A DNA stretch of 45,114 nt from Ramlibacter aquaticus (GTDB lineage Bacteria > Pseudomonadota > Gammaproteobacteria > Burkholderiales > Burkholderiaceae_C), in assembly GCF_015159745.1 (NCBI RefSeq), contig NZ_JADDOJ010000031.1:1-45114 (forward strand). The letters run 5' to 3'. Position numbers and translations under genes: made by a program. Shown here one piece after another: positions 34,331 through 43,224 of this stretch. The notes below the pieces were generated by a model. That model was not told where the DNA came from, did no database searches, and was given only the letters and a program-made list of their open reading frames with translations. Position 1 is the first letter of the stretch. Each line of letters opens with the position of its first letter.

Positions 34331-35502
34331 AGGACCTCGAACACGCCGGCCGCGCCCATGCCGCCGCCGATGCACATGGTGACCACCACGCGTTTGGCGC
34401 CGCGGCGCTTGCCCTCGATCAGGGCATGGCCGGTCAGGCGCTGGCCCGACACGCCATAGGGGTGGCCGACGGCGATGGCGCCGCCGTTCACGTTCAGGCG
34501 GTCGGCCGGGATGCCCAGCTTGTCGCGGCAGTAGAGCACCTGCACCGCGAAGGCTTCGTTCAGTTCCCACAGGTCGATGTCCTGCACGGTGAGGCCCAGC
34601 TTTTTCAGCACCTTGGGCACGGCGAACACGGGGCCGATGCCCATTTCGTCCGGCTCGCAGCCCGCCACCGCGAAGCCCAGGAAGCGGCCCATGGGCTTGA
34701 GGTTGTTGCGGGTGGCGTAGTCCTCGCTGACCACCACGCAGGCGCCGGCGCCGTCGGAGAACTGGCTGGCGTTGCCGGCCGAGATCACGCCACCGGGCAT
34801 GGCCGGGCGGATGCCGCTGATGCTTTCCTTGGTGGTGCCTTCGCGCAGGCCTTCGTCCTTGTCGGCGGTGACCTGCTTGGCGCGCAGGCCCAGCACCGGG
34901 TCGGCCACGCCGGCGGTGACGGTGATGGGCGCGATCTCGTCCTTGAACTTGCCGGCAGCCTGGGCGGCGCAGGCCTTCTGCTGGCTCGCCGCGCCGTACT
35001 CGTCCATCGCGTCGCGCGAGATGTTGTAGCGCTTGGCCACCTGCTCGGCGGTCTGCAGCATGCTCCAGTAGATCTCGGGCTTCTTGGCGACCAGGTTGGG
35101 GTCGCTCAGCATGTGGTGATTCATTTCCTGCTGCACGCAGGAAATGCTCTCCACGCCGCCGGCCACGTACACGTCGCCCTCGCCGGCGATCACGCGCTGC
35201 GAGGCGAGCGCGATGGTCTGCAGGCCGGAGGAGCAGAAGCGGTTGACGGTGAGGCCGGACACCGTGATGGGCAGGTCGGCCATGAGCGCGATCTGGCGCG
35301 CGATGTTGGCGCCGGTGGCGCCCTCGGGGTTGGCGCAACCCATGATGACGTCCTCGACGGCGTCACCCGGCACGCCGGCGCGCTTGAGCGCCTCGCGGAC
35401 CACGTGGCCACCCAGGGTGGCGCCGTGCGTCATGTTGAAGGCACCCTTCCAGCTCTTGGTCAGCGGGGTGCGGGCGGTGGAAATGATCACTGCATTGGTC
35501 AT
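34327..35502 (-). CDS. fadA: Acetyl-CoA C-acyltransferase (thiolase)
   Basis: 391 residues from ATG 35502. Thiolase active site complete: nucleophile Cys90 in [14 protein letters not shown] (315-318), His347 in [14 protein letters not shown] and Cys377 in [10 protein letters not shown]. It cleaves 3-oxoacyl-CoA to acetyl-CoA and a shortened acyl-CoA. It pairs with the FadB-type gene 23 bases upstream, as in fadBA operons, and overlaps the acyl-CoA dehydrogenase start by four bases. A biosynthetic acetoacetyl-CoA thiolase is the alternative, less likely in this context. Confidence 0.92.
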   Translation of the reverse strand: MTNAVIISTARTPLTKSWKGAFNMTHGATLGGHVVREALKRAGVPGDAVEDVIMGCANPEGATGANIARQIALMADLPITVSGLTVNRFCSSGLQTIALASQRVIAGEGDVYVAGGVESISCVQQEMNHHMLSDPNLVAKKPEIYWSMLQTAEQVAKRYNISRDAMDEYGAASQQKACAAQAAGKFKDEIAPITVTAGVADPVLGLRAKQVTADKDEGLREGTTKESISGIRPAMPGGVISAGNASQFSDGAGACVVVSEDYATRNNLKPMGRFLGFAVAGCEPDEMGIGPVFAVPKVLKKLGLTVQDIDLWELNEAFAVQVLYCRDKLGIPADRLNVNGGAIAVGHPYGVSGQRLTGHALIEGKRRGAKRVVVTMCIGGGMGAAGVFEVL

Positions 35503-35525
35503 GGCGTAGCCTTTGCGAATTCGGT

Positions 35526-37622
35526 TTAGAACGACTTGCCTTCGGCGGCGAGGCGGGCCAGCAGCGGCGCCGGCTCCCAGAACTTCGCGTCGTCGCGCGG
35601 GTTGCGCTGGAAGCGCTTCATGGCCTGGACCACGTTGAACAGGCCGACCTGGCTGGCGTACTGCATGGGGCCGCCGCGGTAGATCGGGAAGCCGTAGCCG
35701 GTGATGTAGACCATGTCGATGTCGCTGGCGCGGGCGGCGATGCCGTCCTCGACGATGTGGGCGCCCTCGTTCACGAGTGCGAACACCAGGCGCTGCACGA
35801 TCTCCTCGTCGGAGATCTTGCGCGGGGTGATGCCCAGCGACTGGCGGTGCTCCTCGATCATCTTCACGACCACGTCGGACGGGATCGCGTCACGCTTGCC
35901 TTCCTTGTAGTCGTACCAGCCGGCGCCGGTCTTCTGGCCGAAGCGGCCCATCTCGCAGAGCTTGTCGGCAGTGCGGCTGTAGAGCATGTTCGGACGCTCG
36001 ACGGCGCGGCGCTTGCGGATCGCCCAGCCGATGTCGTTGCCCGCCAGGTCGCCCATGCGGAAGGGGCCCATGGCAAAGCCGAACTTCTCGATCGCCTTGT
36101 CCACCTGCTGCGGGGTGCAGCCTTCGTCCAGCAGGAAGCCGGCCTGGCGGCTGTACTGCTCGATCATGCGGTTGCCGATGAAGCCGTCGCACACGCCCGA
36201 GACCACGGCGGTCTTCTTGATCTTCTTGGCCAGCGTCATCACGGTGGCCAGCACGTCCTTGCCGGTCTTGGCGCCGCGCACCACTTCCAGCAGCTTCATC
36301 ACGTTGGCCGGGCTGAAGAAGTGCATGCCGACCACGTCCTGCGGGCGCTTGGTGAAGGCGGCGATCTTGTCCACGTCCAGGGTGGAGGTGTTGGAGGCCA
36401 GGATCGCACCCGGCTTCATGGTGGCGTCCAGGGTCTCGAACACCTTCTGCTTGACGCCCATTTCCTCGAACACCGCCTCGATCACCAGGTCGGCATCCTT
36501 CAGGTCGGCGTAGTTCAGCGTGGTGCTGAGCAGCGCCATGCGCTTGTCCAGCACTTCCTGCTTGAGCTTGCCCTTCTTGACCTGGGCTTCGTAGTTCTTG
36601 CGGATGGTCGCGATGCCGCGGTCCAGCGCTTCCTGCTTCATCTCCAGGATCTTCACCGGGATGCCGGCGTTCAGGAAGTTCATGGAGATGCCACCGCCCA
36701 TGGTGCCGGCGCCGATCACGGCCACGGACTTGATCTCGCGCTGCGGCGTGTCCGAAGGCACGTCGGGGATCTTGGTGGCGGCGCGCTCGGCCATGAACAG
36801 GTGGCGCAGGGCGCGGCATTCGGGCGTGAGCATGAGGGCCATGAAGACCTCGCGCTCGTAGACCATGCCGTCGTCGAACTTCTTCTTGGTCGCGGCCTCG
36901 ACCGCATCCACGCACTTCTCGGGCGCGGGGAAATTCTTGGCCATGCCGCGCACCATGTTGCGCGCGAACTGGAAATAGGCGTCACCCTGGGGGTGGCTGC
37001 ACTTGAGGTTGCGCACCAGCGGCAGCGGGCGCGCATCGGCCACGGAACGGGCGAGGGCCAGGGCCTCCTCCATCAGCGATTCGGCGCTGCCAGCCATCTT
37101 GTCGAACAGCTTCTGGCCGGGCACCTGGGCGAGCAGTTCGCTCTTGACCGGCTCGCCGCTGACGATCATGTTCAGCGCGGTCTCCACGCCCAGCACGCGC
37201 GGCAGGCGCTGCGTGCCGCCCGCGCCGGGGATCAGGCCCAGCTTCACTTCCGGCAGCGCGATGCTCGCGCCCGGCGCGGCGATGCGGTAGTGGCAGCCCA
37301 GGGCCAGTTCCAGGCCGCCGCCCATGGCGACGGAGTGGAGGGCCGCCACGACCGGCTTGGCCATGGCTTCGAGCATGCGGATGACGGACAGCAGGTTGGG
37401 CTCGGCGATCGCCTTGGGCGTGTCGAACTCGGTGATGTCGGCGCCGCCGGAGAAGGCCTTGCCCGCCCCGGTGATCACCACCGCCTTCACGGCAGCATCG
37501 GTGCTCGCCTGCTCCAGGCCCTGCGCGATGCCCATTCGGGTCGCGTGGCCCAGCCCGTTCACCGGCGGGTTCTGCAGGGTGATCACTGCCACGTCGCCGT
37601 GGACCTTGTACTCAGCCGTCAT
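35526..37622 (-). CDS. fadB: FadB/FadJ-type enoyl-CoA hydratase / 3-hydroxyacyl-CoA dehydrogenase
   Basis: 698 residues from ATG 37622 with AAGGAA eight bases upstream. N-terminal crotonase domain (1-190) with both catalytic glutamates: Glu105 in [10 protein letters not shown] and Glu125 in [18 protein letters not shown]. The NAD-binding 3-hydroxyacyl-CoA dehydrogenase domain has GAGTMGGGI (304-312), with catalytic His434 in [16 protein letters not shown] and two C-terminal helical domains ending near [17 protein letters not shown]. It carries out hydration and NAD-dependent oxidation in beta-oxidation. It is the first gene of an eleven-gene minus-strand run (to 25789), preceded by a TetR-operator-like site. 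Confidence 0.94.
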   Translation of the reverse strand: MTAEYKVHGDVAVITLQNPPVNGLGHATRMGIAQGLEQASTDAAVKAVVITGAGKAFSGGADITEFDTPKAIAEPNLLSVIRMLEAMAKPVVAALHSVAMGGGLELALGCHYRIAAPGASIALPEVKLGLIPGAGGTQRLPRVLGVETALNMIVSGEPVKSELLAQVPGQKLFDKMAGSAESLMEEALALARSVADARPLPLVRNLKCSHPQGDAYFQFARNMVRGMAKNFPAPEKCVDAVEAATKKKFDDGMVYEREVFMALMLTPECRALRHLFMAERAATKIPDVPSDTPQREIKSVAVIGAGTMGGGISMNFLNAGIPVKILEMKQEALDRGIATIRKNYEAQVKKGKLKQEVLDKRMALLSTTLNYADLKDADLVIEAVFEEMGVKQKVFETLDATMKPGAILASNTSTLDVDKIAAFTKRPQDVVGMHFFSPANVMKLLEVVRGAKTGKDVLATVMTLAKKIKKTAVVSGVCDGFIGNRMIEQYSRQAGFLLDEGCTPQQVDKAIEKFGFAMGPFRMGDLAGNDIGWAIRKRRAVERPNMLYSRTADKLCEMGRFGQKTGAGWYDYKEGKRDAIPSDVVVKMIEEHRQSLGITPRKISDEEIVQRLVFALVNEGAHIVEDGIAARASDIDMVYITGYGFPIYRGGPMQYASQVGLFNVVQAMKRFQRNPRDDAKFWEPAPLLARLAAEGKSF

Positions 37623-37651
37623 ATGGATTTCCTTCGCCGAAAAATAAAAAA

Positions 37652-37664
37652 GTACGGTCGTTCG
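37652..37664 (-). promoter_or_regulatory. TetR-operator-like site upstream of fadB
   Basis: On the minus strand CGAACGACCGTAC forms an imperfect palindrome (GTACG/CGTTC halves) 30 bases before the fadB-type ATG, followed by an AT-rich stretch with TATTTT. It shares the core ACGACCG with the palindrome at 2294-2305. Fatty-acid-degradation operons in Burkholderiales are often controlled by TetR-family regulators; none is encoded in this window. Confidence 0.45.
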
Positions 37665-37742
37665 ATTTTGCGATTCTAGGGCCAGCCCTGCATCCTGCCG
37701 ACCCCCGATGTCACTGCCGGGACAAACCGAAAGCATAGGCCC

Positions 37743-37792
37743 GCGGCAAGCAGCAAGCCAGCCCCCGCAAGAAACAAAAAGAGGCTTGCCGC
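37743..37792. repeat. Inverted repeat, 9-base arms
   Basis: GCGGCAAGC (37743-37751) and GCTTGCCGC (37784-37792) are perfectly complementary across a 32-base loop that includes an A-rich tract. Confidence 0.5.
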
Positions 37793-37849
37793 CACCCCGA
37801 CCGCCGGGCCGCGGGCGCAGGCCGGGTCAGCACGCCCCGCAGGGGCCCC

Positions 37850-37878
37850 GTCCGCGCGGAATGCATTGCAGCGCGGAC
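37850..37878. repeat. Inverted repeat, 8-base arms
   Basis: GTCCGCGC (37850-37857) and GCGCGGAC (37871-37878) flank a 13-base centre containing the palindrome ATGCAT. Confidence 0.55.
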
Positions 37879-37883
37879 ACCTC

Positions 37884-37918
37884 TTTCATGGGCTGCGGCT
37901 TTGCCGAAGCCTATGAAA
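37884..37918. repeat. Inverted repeat, 16-base arms (14 pairs)
   Basis: Arms TTTCATGGGCTGCGGC (37884-37899) and GCCGAAGCCTATGAAA (37903-37918) match at 14 of 16 positions around a TTT loop. A strong hairpin on either strand. Confidence 0.7.
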
Positions 37919-37928
37919 CTGATCAACG

Positions 37929-37960
37929 CACCTGCAAAACGCTCCAGCGTTTTGCAGGTG
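37929..37960 (-). terminator. Perfect 15-base-arm hairpin after the second livF
   Basis: CACCTGCAAAACGCT (37929-37943) and AGCGTTTTGCAGGTG (37946-37960) pair perfectly around CC. It starts two bases past the livF stop on the minus strand. No T-run follows, but the stem itself holds A4/T4 blocks. It most likely ends or protects the transporter transcript. Confidence 0.65.
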
Positions 37961-37962
37961 AA

Positions 37963-38664
37963 TCACACCTCCAGCCACTCCTTGCGGATATAGGCATCCT
38001 GGCGCAGCGTCTCCGGCGTGCCCTGGAACACGATGCTGCCGTGGCCCATGACGAGCGCGCGGTCCGAGATCTGCATCGCGATCGTGAGCTTCTGCTCGAT
38101 CAGCAGTACCGAGATGCCGCGGTCCTTGAGCTTCTTCAGGTATTCGCCCACCAGCTCCACGATCTTTGGCGCCAGGCCTTCCGTGGGCTCGTCAATGATG
38201 ATGAGGTCGGGGTCGCCCATCAGGGTGCGGCACAGGGTCAGCATCTGCTGCTCGCCGCCCGAGAGCACGCCGGCCTCGGTGTGCTGCCGCTCCTTCAGCC
38301 GCGGGAACATGCCGTACATGTCGTCGAAGCTCCAGCGGCCCTTCTGGCGCGTGCCCTTCTGGCCCAGCAGCAGGTTCTGGTGCACCGTGAGCTTGGGGAA
38401 GATGTCGCGGTTCTCGGGCACGTAGCCGATGCCCAGGTGGGCGATCTCGTAGGGCTTCATGCCGCGGATGTGGCTGCCCTTCCAGTCGACCGTGCCGGTG
38501 CAGTCCACCATGCCCATGATGGCCTTGGCGGTGGTGGACCGGCCGGAGCCGTTGCGCCCCAGCAGGGCCACGATCTCGCCCTCGTTGACCTCGAACTCCA
38601 CGCCGTGCAGCACGTGGCTCTTGCCATAGAAGGCGTGCAGGTTGTCGATGTGCAGGATGCTCAT
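37963..38664 (-). CDS. livF: Branched-chain-type ABC transporter ATPase LivF (second cluster), variant Walker A
   Basis: 233 residues from ATG 38664, one base after the livG stop. LivF layout: Q-loop region GYVPENRDIFPKLTVHQNLL, signature LSGGEQQMLTLCRTL, Walker B LIIIDEPTEGLAP and H-loop LLIEQKLTIAM. The Walker A reads GRNGSGRST: the invariant lysine is replaced by Arg42 (codon CGG). Such a change usually abolishes ATP binding or hydrolysis, unless this subfamily has adapted to it or the partner ATPase LivG does the work. Other motifs are intact, so it does not look like a decaying gene. It is the last gene of the second liv cluster. Confidence 0.9.
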   Translation of the reverse strand: MSILHIDNLHAFYGKSHVLHGVEFEVNEGEIVALLGRNGSGRSTTAKAIMGMVDCTGTVDWKGSHIRGMKPYEIAHLGIGYVPENRDIFPKLTVHQNLLLGQKGTRQKGRWSFDDMYGMFPRLKERQHTEAGVLSGGEQQMLTLCRTLMGDPDLIIIDEPTEGLAPKIVELVGEYLKKLKDRGISVLLIEQKLTIAMQISDRALVMGHGSIVFQGTPETLRQDAYIRKEWLEV

Positions 38665-38665
38665 G

Positions 38666-39439
38666 TCAGTGCCCTCCCGCCTGCGCGTCCGCGACCGAGG
38701 AGCCCAGGTAGGCCTCCTGCACGCGCTGGTTGGCCCGCACGCGGTCGGGCGTGTCGAAGGCGATCACCTCGCCGTACACCACCACCGCGATCTTGTCCGC
38801 CAGGCCGAAGACCACGCCCATGTCGTGCTCGACGGTGAGCAGGGTCTTGCCCACCGTCACCTCCTTGATGAGGTCGATGAAGCGCTTGGTTTCGCTCTTG
38901 CTCATGCCTGCGGTGGGCTCGTCCAGCAGGATCACGCTGGCGCCCCCGGCGATCGTGATGCCGATCTCCAGGGCGCGCTGCTCGGCGTAGGTGAGGTTCA
39001 TGGCCAGCACGTCGCGCTTGCGCTCCAGCTTGATCATGTGCAGCAGCTGTTCGGCGCGCTCGTTGGCGTCGTCCAGGTCGGCCAGGAACTTGAGGAAGGT
39101 GTAGCGGTAGCCCAGGCTCCACAGCACCCCGCAGCGCAGGTTCTCGAAGACGCTCAGCTTGGGGAAGATGTTCGTGATCTGGAAGCTGCGCGAGAGGCCC
39201 AGCCGGTTGATCTCGAAGGGCTTCTTGCCATCGATGCGCTGGCCGTGCAGCAGCACCTCGCCGCTGGTGGCCGGGAAGCGGCCGCTGATCAGGTTGAACA
39301 GCGTGGACTTGCCTGCGCCGTTGGGCCCGATCACCGCCACGCGCTCGCCCGCCTGCACGGACAGGTTGGCGCCACGGATGATCTCGGTCCTGCCGAAGCT
39401 CTTGCGCAGGTCCTTCAGTTCGAGTGCAGGAACGCTCAT
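38666..39439 (-). CDS. livG: Branched-chain-type ABC transporter ATPase LivG (second cluster)
   Basis: 257 residues from ATG 39439, overlapping the livM stop by four bases (ATGA). Motifs are all canonical: Walker [11 protein letters not shown]-loop [20 protein letters not shown], signature [16 protein letters not shown], Walker [12 protein letters not shown] and H-loop [16 protein letters not shown]. As the partner of the LivF with the altered Walker A, it may provide the main catalytic site of the transporter (inference). Confidence 0.92.
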   Translation of the reverse strand: MSVPALELKDLRKSFGRTEIIRGANLSVQAGERVAVIGPNGAGKSTLFNLISGRFPATSGEVLLHGQRIDGKKPFEINRLGLSRSFQITNIFPKLSVFENLRCGVLWSLGYRYTFLKFLADLDDANERAEQLLHMIKLERKRDVLAMNLTYAEQRALEIGITIAGGASVILLDEPTAGMSKSETKRFIDLIKEVTVGKTLLTVEHDMGVVFGLADKIAVVVYGEVIAFDTPDRVRANQRVQEAYLGSSVADAQAGGH

Positions 39440-40779
39440 GCCAGCGCCTCCCGACGCTTGATCTCTTTTTCGATGTCTTCCTGGATGCGGCCCCACTGCG
39501 CCTTGAAGGTGCGGCGGCAGACCTCGAACAGGCCCAGGCCGGTGGCCATCACCAGCACGCAACCGACCCAGCTGTCGGCGCCCTGCGCGTTCAGCGGCAC
39601 ACCCAGGAAGGTGAGTTCCGGGCCCAGGGCGGCATTCAGCTTCAGGTGGTAGACCATCTCGATCATGCCGGCCGCGCCCAGCAGCGTGATGAGCGCGGTG
39701 CCGGCCAGCGCCAGGTAGCTCACCCACAGCTCCTTCAGGCGGCCGAAGGACGCGACCCGCAGGTTCATCATGATCAGGCTGGCGATGCCACCGGGCGCAT
39801 ACATCACCATGAACAGGAACACCAGGCCCAGGTACAGCAGCCAGGCCTTGGTCAGCTCCGACAGCAGCACGAAGGCCATCACCATCAGGATGGCGCCGAT
39901 GATGGGACCGAAGAAGAAGGTCGCGCCGCCCAGGAAGGTGAACAGCAGGTAGGCGCCGGAGCGGGCGCCGCTCACCACCTCGGAGGTGACGATCTCGAAG
40001 TTCAGCGCCGCCAGGCCCCCGGAGATGCCGGCGAAGAAGCCCGCGATGATGAAGGCGATGTACCGCACCTTGCGCGTGTCGTAGCCCACGAACTCGACGC
40101 GCTCGGGGTTGTCGCGCACGGCGTTGAGCATGCGGCCCAGGGGCGTGCGGGTGAAGGCGAACATCAGCCCGGTGCAGATGAAGGTGTACAGGGCGATCAG
40201 GTAATACAGCTGGATCTGCGGCCCGAAGGTGATGCCGAAGGGCTTGCTGCCGACCACGCGGTTGCTGGAGATGCCGCCCTCGCCGCCGAAGAAGTCGGGG
40301 AACATGAGCGCCATCGCGAAGATCAGCTCGCCGATGCCCAGGGTGATCATCGCGAAGGGCGTGGCCGCCTTCTTCGTGGTGACGTAGCCGAAGAGCACCG
40401 CGGTGAGCGCGCCCGCCGCACCGCCGACCAGCGGCAGCAGGCTGACCGGCAGCGGCAGCACCCCCTTGCCGATGAAGTTCAGCGCATGGATCGCGATGAA
40501 CGCGCCCATGCCGGAATACACCGCGTGGCCGAAGCTGAGCATGCCGCCCTGCCCCAGCAGCATGTTGTAGGAGAGGCAGACGATGATCGCGATGCCCATC
40601 TGGGTGAGCATGGTCTGCGACAGGCTGCTGCTGAAGATCAGCGGCGCCACCAGCAGCACCAGCGCGTAGGCGGACCAGACCAGCCAGCGGCCGATGTTGA
40701 GCGGGCGGAACTCGTGGAAGCGCCGCGCCGCGGGCTTGGCGCCCGCGAGGCGGGTGGCGTCGGCGGAAGTCGTGTTCAT
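39436..40779 (-). CDS. livM: Branched-chain-type ABC transporter permease LivM, long form
   Basis: 447 residues from ATG 40779. LivM core: [41 protein letters not shown], coupling helix [20 protein letters not shown] and [20 protein letters not shown]. After the core (about residue 335) there is an extension of about 110 residues with two more membrane helices ([40 protein letters not shown]) and a charged cytoplasmic end ([15 protein letters not shown]). The first-cluster LivM has only 285 residues. The extension is part of the same uninterrupted frame. Confidence 0.9.
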   Translation of the reverse strand: MNTTSADATRLAGAKPAARRFHEFRPLNIGRWLVWSAYALVLLVAPLIFSSSLSQTMLTQMGIAIIVCLSYNMLLGQGGMLSFGHAVYSGMGAFIAIHALNFIGKGVLPLPVSLLPLVGGAAGALTAVLFGYVTTKKAATPFAMITLGIGELIFAMALMFPDFFGGEGGISSNRVVGSKPFGITFGPQIQLYYLIALYTFICTGLMFAFTRTPLGRMLNAVRDNPERVEFVGYDTRKVRYIAFIIAGFFAGISGGLAALNFEIVTSEVVSGARSGAYLLFTFLGGATFFFGPIIGAILMVMAFVLLSELTKAWLLYLGLVFLFMVMYAPGGIASLIMMNLRVASFGRLKELWVSYLALAGTALITLLGAAGMIEMVYHLKLNAALGPELTFLGVPLNAQGADSWVGCVLVMATGLGLFEVCRRTFKAQWGRIQEDIEKEIKRREALA

Positions 40780-40783
40780 CGCG

Positions 40784-41731
40784 TCAGCCCTCCCGCGTTC
40801 CGAGCAGGCCCTTGGGCCGGAAGATGAGCATGAGCACCAGGAACATGAACGGCAGGATGGGGGCGATCTGGCTGATCTTGAGCTTCCACAGGGTGTAGCC
40901 GAAGCTGTCGGGGGTGAGGTTCAGGCCGATGGTGGAGGCCGCGCCCATGAGCGAGCTGTCGATGCCCACGGCGAAGGTCTGGATGATGCCGATGGCCAGG
41001 GAGGCGACGAAGGCGCCCGCGAGCGAGCCCATGCCGCCGACGACCACCACCACGAAGATCACCGGGCCCACCGCACCGGCCATGCCGGGCTCGGTCACGA
41101 AGGCGTTGCCGCCGATGACGCCGGCCAGGCCGGCCAGGGCCGCACCGCCGCCGAACACCATCATGAAGACGCGCGGCACGTTGTGGCCCAGCGCCTCCAC
41201 CGTTTCCGGGTGGGTCAACGCGGCCTGGATCACCAGGCCGATGCGGGTGCGCGTGAGCAGCAGCCAGATGGCCAGCAGCATCAGCAGCGCGACGAACATC
41301 ATGAACGCGCGGTAGATGGGGAACTGCGTGCCGTACAGCGTGAACAGCGGGCCGCTCAGCAACGCCGGCACCCGGTAGTCCACCGAGCTGGTGCCCCAGA
41401 TGAGCTGCACCACCTCCAGGACGATGAAGGACAGGCCGAAGGTGATCAGCAGTTCCGGCACGTGGCCGAACTTGTGCACCCGGCGCAGGCAGTAGCGCTC
41501 GAACAGCGCACCCAGCCCGCCCACGAGCAAGGGCGAGATCACCAGCGCCGGCCAGAAGCCGACCAGCTGGCTGGTGCCGAACGCGAAGTACGCACCCAGC
41601 ATGTAGAAGCTGGCGTGCGCAAAGTTGAGCACGCCCATCATGCTGAAGATCAGCGTGAGGCCTGAACTCAGCATGAACAGCAGCAGCCCGTAGCTGATGC
41701 CGTTCAGGAGCGAGATGGTGAAGAATTCCAT
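40784..41731 (-). CDS. livH: Branched-chain-type ABC transporter permease LivH (second cluster)
   Basis: 315 residues from ATG 41731, about eight membrane helices. LivH markers: LLNGISYGLLLFMLSSGLTL, SMMGVLNFAHASFYMLGAYF, the coupling segment RTRIGLVIQAALTHPETVEA and GGMGSLAGAFVASLAIGIIQ. No Shine-Dalgarno site precedes the ATG. A hairpin with a T-tract lies just upstream, so expression relative to the binding protein is probably reduced. The gap to livM is four bases. Confidence 0.92.
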   Translation of the reverse strand: MEFFTISLLNGISYGLLLFMLSSGLTLIFSMMGVLNFAHASFYMLGAYFAFGTSQLVGFWPALVISPLLVGGLGALFERYCLRRVHKFGHVPELLITFGLSFIVLEVVQLIWGTSSVDYRVPALLSGPLFTLYGTQFPIYRAFMMFVALLMLLAIWLLLTRTRIGLVIQAALTHPETVEALGHNVPRVFMMVFGGGAALAGLAGVIGGNAFVTEPGMAGAVGPVIFVVVVVGGMGSLAGAFVASLAIGIIQTFAVGIDSSLMGAASTIGLNLTPDSFGYTLWKLKISQIAPILPFMFLVLMLIFRPKGLLGTREG

Positions 41732-41749
41732 GGAGGGAAAGTGGTTCGC

Positions 41750-41785
41750 AAAAAAGCCCGTTCACCCCGGCAAGGGCGAACGGGC
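41750..41785 (-). terminator. Rho-independent-type terminator between binding-protein gene and livH
   Basis: Minus-strand hairpin with perfect 8-base arms GCCCGTTC and GAACGGGC (41785-41778 and 41763-41756) and a 14-base loop, followed by six T (41755-41750). It lies about 40 bases after the binding-protein stop, the same place as the livJ/livH hairpin in the first cluster. Confidence 0.75.
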
Positions 41786-41823
41786 CTTGTGAGCTCAGCC
41801 CGAACGGATGCCCGGGTGGCCGG

Positions 41824-43083
41824 TCAGCCCGCGCTCGGCCGCTTCATCTGGCAGCTGGTGGGCGTGCTGGAGACGTAGGGCGCGAACTCCTTGATGGGCG
41901 CGAAGGTGTAGCCGGTGTTCTCCACGCTGTACGGATGGGCCTTGTCCACCTTCTGCCACTTGTCGATGAACATGGTCTGCTGCAGCTGGTGGTCGGACGC
42001 GCGCATGGTCACGTCACCGGCGAAGCTCTTGACCGACAGGCCTTCCAAGGCCTTGGCGACCTTGGCCGGCTCGGCGGAACCGGCCTTGGCGATGGCGGCA
42101 CCCAGCAGCTTCAGGCCGTTGTAGGTGGCGAAGGTGTAGTAGTCGTCGTTGAACTTCTTCTTGAAGTCGTTGACGATGCCGCCGATCTCGCCGGTCGAGA
42201 AGTTCGAGTGGTTGTACGCCACCATGTAGACCTCGCTCTCGCCGCCCGCGGCCAGCGCGGTGGGCGTGCCGGTGACACCGGCGTAGTAGGTGTACATCGG
42301 GATCTTCAGGCCGGCGTCGTTCATGGCCTTGACCAGCAGGGTCAGGTCCTGGCCCCAGTTGCCGGTGACGATGGCCTGGGCGCCCGACTGCTTGATCTTG
42401 GCGACGTAGGGAGAGAAGTCCTTGACCTGGCCGATGGGGTGCAGGTCCTCGCCGGCGATCTTGATGTCCGGACGCTTGCGGGCCAGGTCTTCCTTGAAGT
42501 ACTTGGCGACCTGCTGGCCGTGCGAGTAGTTCTGGCCGATGATGTAGACGCTCTTGAGCTGCGGCTGGTCCTTCATCAGGGTGGTCAGCGCCTCCATCTT
42601 CATGGAGGTGTCCGCGTCCAGGCGGAAGTGCCAGTAGCTGCACTTCTCGTTCGTCATCGAGGGGTCGACGGCGGCGTAGTTGAAGTAGATCAGTTCCTTG
42701 CCGGGGTTGCGGTCATTGAACTTCTCGACCGCGTCCTCGATGGCGAGGCCGGCGCCGGAGCCGTTGCCCTGGGTGACGTAGCGGAAGCCCTGGTCGATCG
42801 CGGCCTTCAGCGTGTTCAGGCTTTCCTGCGGCGAGCCCTTGTTGTCGAAGCCCACCACCTCGAACTTGACGCCGGCGGGGTTGTTGGCGCCGGACAGGCG
42901 CTCCGCGGCGAACTGCCAGCTCTTGAGCTGGTTCTGGCCCACGTTGGCGAACGGGCCCGACAGCGGGTCCATGAACGCGATGCGCACGGTCTGGCCGGCC
43001 ATGGGGCTCTTGGCCTGGGCGAACACGGGACCGGCCACGGCCAGGATTGCCACGACTGCCACGCTCTTCAGGGCGAATTTCAT
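41824..43083 (-). CDS. Branched-chain-type ABC transporter substrate-binding protein (second cluster)
   Basis: 419 residues from ATG 43083 with AAGGAG about eight bases upstream. Signal peptide MKFALKSVAVVAILAVAGPVFA, cleavage after FAQA. Peripla_BP_6 fold: RIAFMDPLSGPFANVGQNQL, VVGFDNKGSPQESLNTLKAA, VTGNWGQDLTLLVKAMNDAG and YMVAYNHSNFSTGEIGGIVN. Two cysteines (NEKCSYW and TSCQMK near the C-terminus) could form a disulfide in the periplasm. It differs clearly from the first-cluster binding protein. Its position between beta-oxidation genes and an acyl-CoA ligase gene suggests a carboxylic-acid ligand over an amino acid; that is inference. Confidence 0.9.
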   Translation of the reverse strand: MKFALKSVAVVAILAVAGPVFAQAKSPMAGQTVRIAFMDPLSGPFANVGQNQLKSWQFAAERLSGANNPAGVKFEVVGFDNKGSPQESLNTLKAAIDQGFRYVTQGNGSGAGLAIEDAVEKFNDRNPGKELIYFNYAAVDPSMTNEKCSYWHFRLDADTSMKMEALTTLMKDQPQLKSVYIIGQNYSHGQQVAKYFKEDLARKRPDIKIAGEDLHPIGQVKDFSPYVAKIKQSGAQAIVTGNWGQDLTLLVKAMNDAGLKIPMYTYYAGVTGTPTALAAGGESEVYMVAYNHSNFSTGEIGGIVNDFKKKFNDDYYTFATYNGLKLLGAAIAKAGSAEPAKVAKALEGLSVKSFAGDVTMRASDHQLQQTMFIDKWQKVDKAHPYSVENTGYTFAPIKEFAPYVSSTPTSCQMKRPSAG

Positions 43084-43156
43084 TGCCTTGTCTCCTTATG
43101 GAACGAACAGCGGCAGGGTACTGTCTTTGTGCGGCGCAGCGATCAGGGAATGCCCG

Positions 43157-43174
43157 TAAGCGCCGGCCCGCTTA
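43157..43174. repeat. Inverted repeat TAAGCG/CGCTTA
   Basis: TAAGCG (43157-43162) and CGCTTA (43169-43174) flank CCGGCC in the 141-base gap between the ligase gene and the binding-protein gene. It could be an operator or the stem of a ligase-gene terminator; no T-tract follows. Confidence 0.35.
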
Positions 43175-43224
43175 TCGCCCAGGCGACAGCCTGTAGCCGA
43201 GGCGACCCACGGCCGGCGCCTGCG

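Larger units (their letters stand above)
37623..37962. other. Gene-free, hairpin-rich intergenic region
   Basis: 340 bases between the fadB-type start and the second livF stop, both on the minus strand. No supportable ORF: a 71-codon minus-strand frame (37711-37926) is Arg/Ala/Cys-rich with no family likeness. The part next to fadB is AT-rich and operator-like; the rest contains four inverted repeats listed separately, two of them with 15-16 base arms. It could hold a terminator system, a repetitive element or a small RNA. Confidence 0.6.

Noticed and set aside
37711..37926. 71-codon minus-strand ORF in the hairpin-rich region
   Set aside because: No ribosome site, Arg/Ala/Cys-rich composition, and it runs through three inverted repeats; no family likeness.
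37963..38664. Second livF as a pseudogene because of the Walker A change
   Set aside because: Reading frame, length and all other ATPase motifs are intact, and it is tightly coupled to livG, so it is more likely a functional variant.
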